In this document: piece after piece, positions 5,436 to 6,727 of the stretch
Layout of the letters: each line of letters begins with the position of its first letter
Numbering within the stretch: position 1 is the first letter of the stretch
Assembly: GCA_964614095.1 (NCBI GenBank)
Contig: CAZTJO010000054.1
Location: 1 to 6,727 of the forward strand
Direction of reading: 5' to 3'
Length of the DNA: 6,727 nt
Origin: CAZWKX01 sp964614095
GTDB lineage: Bacteria > Actinomycetota > Acidimicrobiia > Spongiisociales > UBA11373
The notes under the pieces: model-generated
Databases searched by the model: none
Told to the model about the DNA's origin: nothing
The model's input: the letters and a program-made list of their open reading frames with translations, nothing else
Made by a program: the position numbers and the translations under genes

Positions 5436-5464
5436 TGCATTCCGACCTCTGCATTCTGCATTCT
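5436..5464. repeat. Heptamer repeat cluster, TGCATTC x3
   Basis: TGCATTC occurs at 5436-5442 and then in exact tandem at 5450-5456 and 5457-5463. The reverse complement, GAATGCA, is also at 4361-4367, and TGCATTC is at 550-556. The cluster lies between the divergent glycosylase-like and sugar-dehydrogenase genes. It is not a terminator site for either, which argues that the repeat is more than a terminator. Confidence 0.65.
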
Positions 5465-5472
5465 CGGGCCCC

Positions 5473-5478
5473 TAGATA
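5473..5478 (+). promoter_or_regulatory. Possible -10 box TAGATA before the lipoprotein gene
   Basis: TAGATA resembles a -10 element and lies about 30 bases before the ATG at 5508, in otherwise GC-rich DNA. No good -35 box is seen at the usual distance; that area is occupied by the heptamer repeats. Weak call. Confidence 0.25.
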
Positions 5479-5507
5479 GCACCCAGCTCCCCCTACCCTC
5501 CCCCGCC

Positions 5508-6727
5508 ATGTCTCGCTCCATCCCCGCCATCATCGCCATCGTGCTCCTGGCTGCGGCCTGCTCAGCAGGCGGAACGGCCGAGCCTTCGGGCCCGACGGCC
5601 GCCCCCGTCACCAGCACCGCCCCTTCCACCACGGAGCCTTTGACCACCACAACCGCTCCGCCCACAACAACGACGACGGCCGCGATCCTGCCCCTGGCCG
5701 ATATCGAGCTGACTCTGATTGAGGTGGCCTCAGATTTCACCCAGCCAGTGTTTGTGGATGCACCCGCCGGGGACGACCGGCTCTTTGTTGTCGATCAGGC
5801 GGGGAGAATTGAAGTGCTCCACGCGGGCGAGTGGACTACCTTCCTCGATGTCGGCAGCAAGGCCCACTTCGAAGGCGAACGGGGCCTGCTGGGTCTCGCC
5901 TTCCACCCCGATTTCGAGGAGAACGGACGCTTCTTCGTCAACTACACCGACACCGGTGGCACCACAACCATCGAGGAGTACCGGGTGTCGGAGGCCGACC
6001 CGAACGCGGCCGACCTTGAGTCGGCAAGGGTTGTGCTCAGCATCGAACAGCCCGCCGGCAACCACAACGGCGGCATGATCGCCTTCGGGCCCGATGACCT
6101 TCTCTACATAGCGATGGGTGATGGAGGCGGGGCCGCCGACCGCTACGGGAACGGCCAGAACACCGACACCCTGCTCGGCGCCATTCTGCGCATTGACGTC
6201 GACGTGGAGCCCTACGGGATTCCCGCCGGCAATGTCTTTGCCGATGAAGGCGGCGCCCCCGAGATCTGGGCCTACGGCCTCCGCAATCCGTGGCGTTTTG
6301 CCTTCGATGGAAACCTCATCTACATCGCGGACGTCGGCCAGCGCCTATGGGAAGAGATCGATGTCGTCGCTGCGTCCTCGGTGGGCCTCAACTTCGGCTG
6401 GCCCCTAATGGAAGGCAACCACTGCTTCGCCGAGGACGACTGCGACCCTGCCGGCCTCCAGATGCCACTGCTCGAGTACAGCCACGACAACAGCGATTGT
6501 TCGGTCACCGGTGGCTACGTGTATCGGGGACGGGCCATCCCCGAGCTTGCCGGCGCCTACTTCTACGGCGACTACTGCACCGGGAGGATCGGGTCGTTCC
6601 GCCTCGGGGACGACGGCATCGCCGAGGAGCGAGACTGGACCGGCACGCTTGGCCCGGTGCCGTGGCTCACTTCTTTCGGCACCGACGGACACGGAGAGCT
6701 CTACCTCACCTCAGCCGACGGCCGGGT
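5508..6727 (+). CDS. Exported lipoprotein, PQQ-dependent sugar (aldose) dehydrogenase family; 3' end outside window
   Basis: The frame is open from the ATG at 5508 to the window edge: 406 full codons, no stop. Residues 1-18 are a lipoprotein signal peptide with lipobox LAAAC, so Cys18 would be lipidated and the protein anchored outside the membrane. A Thr/Pro/Ala linker (about 19-60, including TTTTAPPTTTTTAA) leads to a six-bladed beta-propeller of the GSDH/YliI type. Landmarks: RGLLGLAFHPDF (125-136), NHNGG with the probable catalytic His186, GDGGG (204-208), IWAYGLRNPWRF with Arg259, IADVGQ (273-278), LNFGWP (294-299), SVTGGYVYRG (332-341) and YGDYCTGRI (353-361). In characterised relatives a His and an Arg like these act on the sugar at PQQ, with calcium ions bound. 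Cys306/Cys312 and Cys331/Cys357 could form disulfides, as suits an exported protein. No PQQ synthesis genes are in the window. There is no Shine-Dalgarno sequence: the 18 bases before the ATG are almost all pyrimidine, but the signal peptide makes the start convincing. Confidence 0.92.
   Translation, partial: MSRSIPAIIAIVLLAAACSAGGTAEPSGPTAAPVTSTAPSTTEPLTTTTAPPTTTTTAAILPLADIELTLIEVASDFTQPVFVDAPAGDDRLFVVDQAGRIEVLHAGEWTTFLDVGSKAHFEGERGLLGLAFHPDFEENGRFFVNYTDTGGTTTIEEYRVSEADPNAADLESARVVLSIEQPAGNHNGGMIAFGPDDLLYIAMGDGGGAADRYGNGQNTDTLLGAILRIDVDVEPYGIPAGNVFADEGGAPEIWAYGLRNPWRFAFDGNLIYIADVGQRLWEEIDVVAASSVGLNFGWPLMEGNHCFAEDDCDPAGLQMPLLEYSHDNSDCSVTGGYVYRGRAIPELAGAYFYGDYCTGRIGSFRLGDDGIAEERDWTGTLGPVPWLTSFGTDGHGELYLTSADGR

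Noticed and set aside
523..5464. Heptamer clusters as CRISPR array or satellite
   Set aside because: The units are only 7 bases, in separate spacers kilobases apart, without regular spacers of 30 bases or more and without cas genes.
1..6727. Defence system, toxin-antitoxin pair, prophage or transposon
   Set aside because: All recognised genes are metabolic, regulatory or repair families; no transposase, integrase, terminal inverted repeats or toxin-like small gene pair was seen.

Overview
The window is a GC-rich bacterial fragment (GC-rich by eye, not counted) with closely packed genes, GGAGG-type ribosome binding sites and some GTG starts. A lipoprotein with a long Thr/Pro-rich linker after the lipobox, plus the mix of families, suggests an actinobacterium, perhaps of the Acidimicrobiia type. 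This is an inference from style and could be wrong. A run of exactly 100 N (4683-4782) shows it is a scaffolded, probably metagenomic, assembly.

Layout. (1) 2-499, +: the C-terminal part of a RimJ/RimL-type GNAT acetyltransferase, cut by the window start. (2) 566-2003, -: a two-gene operon. A MerR-family regulator with a GyrI-like ligand-binding domain comes first, followed one base later by a stand-alone GyrI-like protein. A MerR-type promoter lies just upstream, with a 19-bp spacer holding an imperfect dyad. (3) 2143-2928, -: a GNAT acetyltransferase fused to a YoaP-like thioredoxin-fold domain. (4) 3060-4325, +: a PLP-dependent enzyme of the cystathionine gamma-synthase / methionine gamma-lyase family, divergent from gene 3. 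(5) 4473-5330, -: a protein that looks like an HhH-GPD DNA glycosylase, interrupted by the N gap. (6) 5508 to the window end, +: an exported lipoprotein, PQQ-dependent sugar (aldose) dehydrogenase type, open at the 3' edge.

How the genes relate. The only clear functional unit is the MerR/GyrI operon. Regulator and downstream protein carry the same kind of small-molecule-binding domain, which suggests a ligand-sensing circuit in which the second protein binds or hydrolyses the inducer. The other genes look like independent single-gene units for amino-acid metabolism, acetylation, DNA repair and periplasmic or extracytoplasmic sugar oxidation.

The main unexplained structure is a family of short AT-richer elements in three intergenic spacers (about 517-562, 4344-4413 and 5436-5464). 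They are built from a period-7 unit resembling TTCTGAA/TTCTGCA, and two of them form hairpins between convergent genes. I see no tRNA, rRNA, CRISPR array, insertion sequence or defence system. No stretch over 300 bases lacks a gene.
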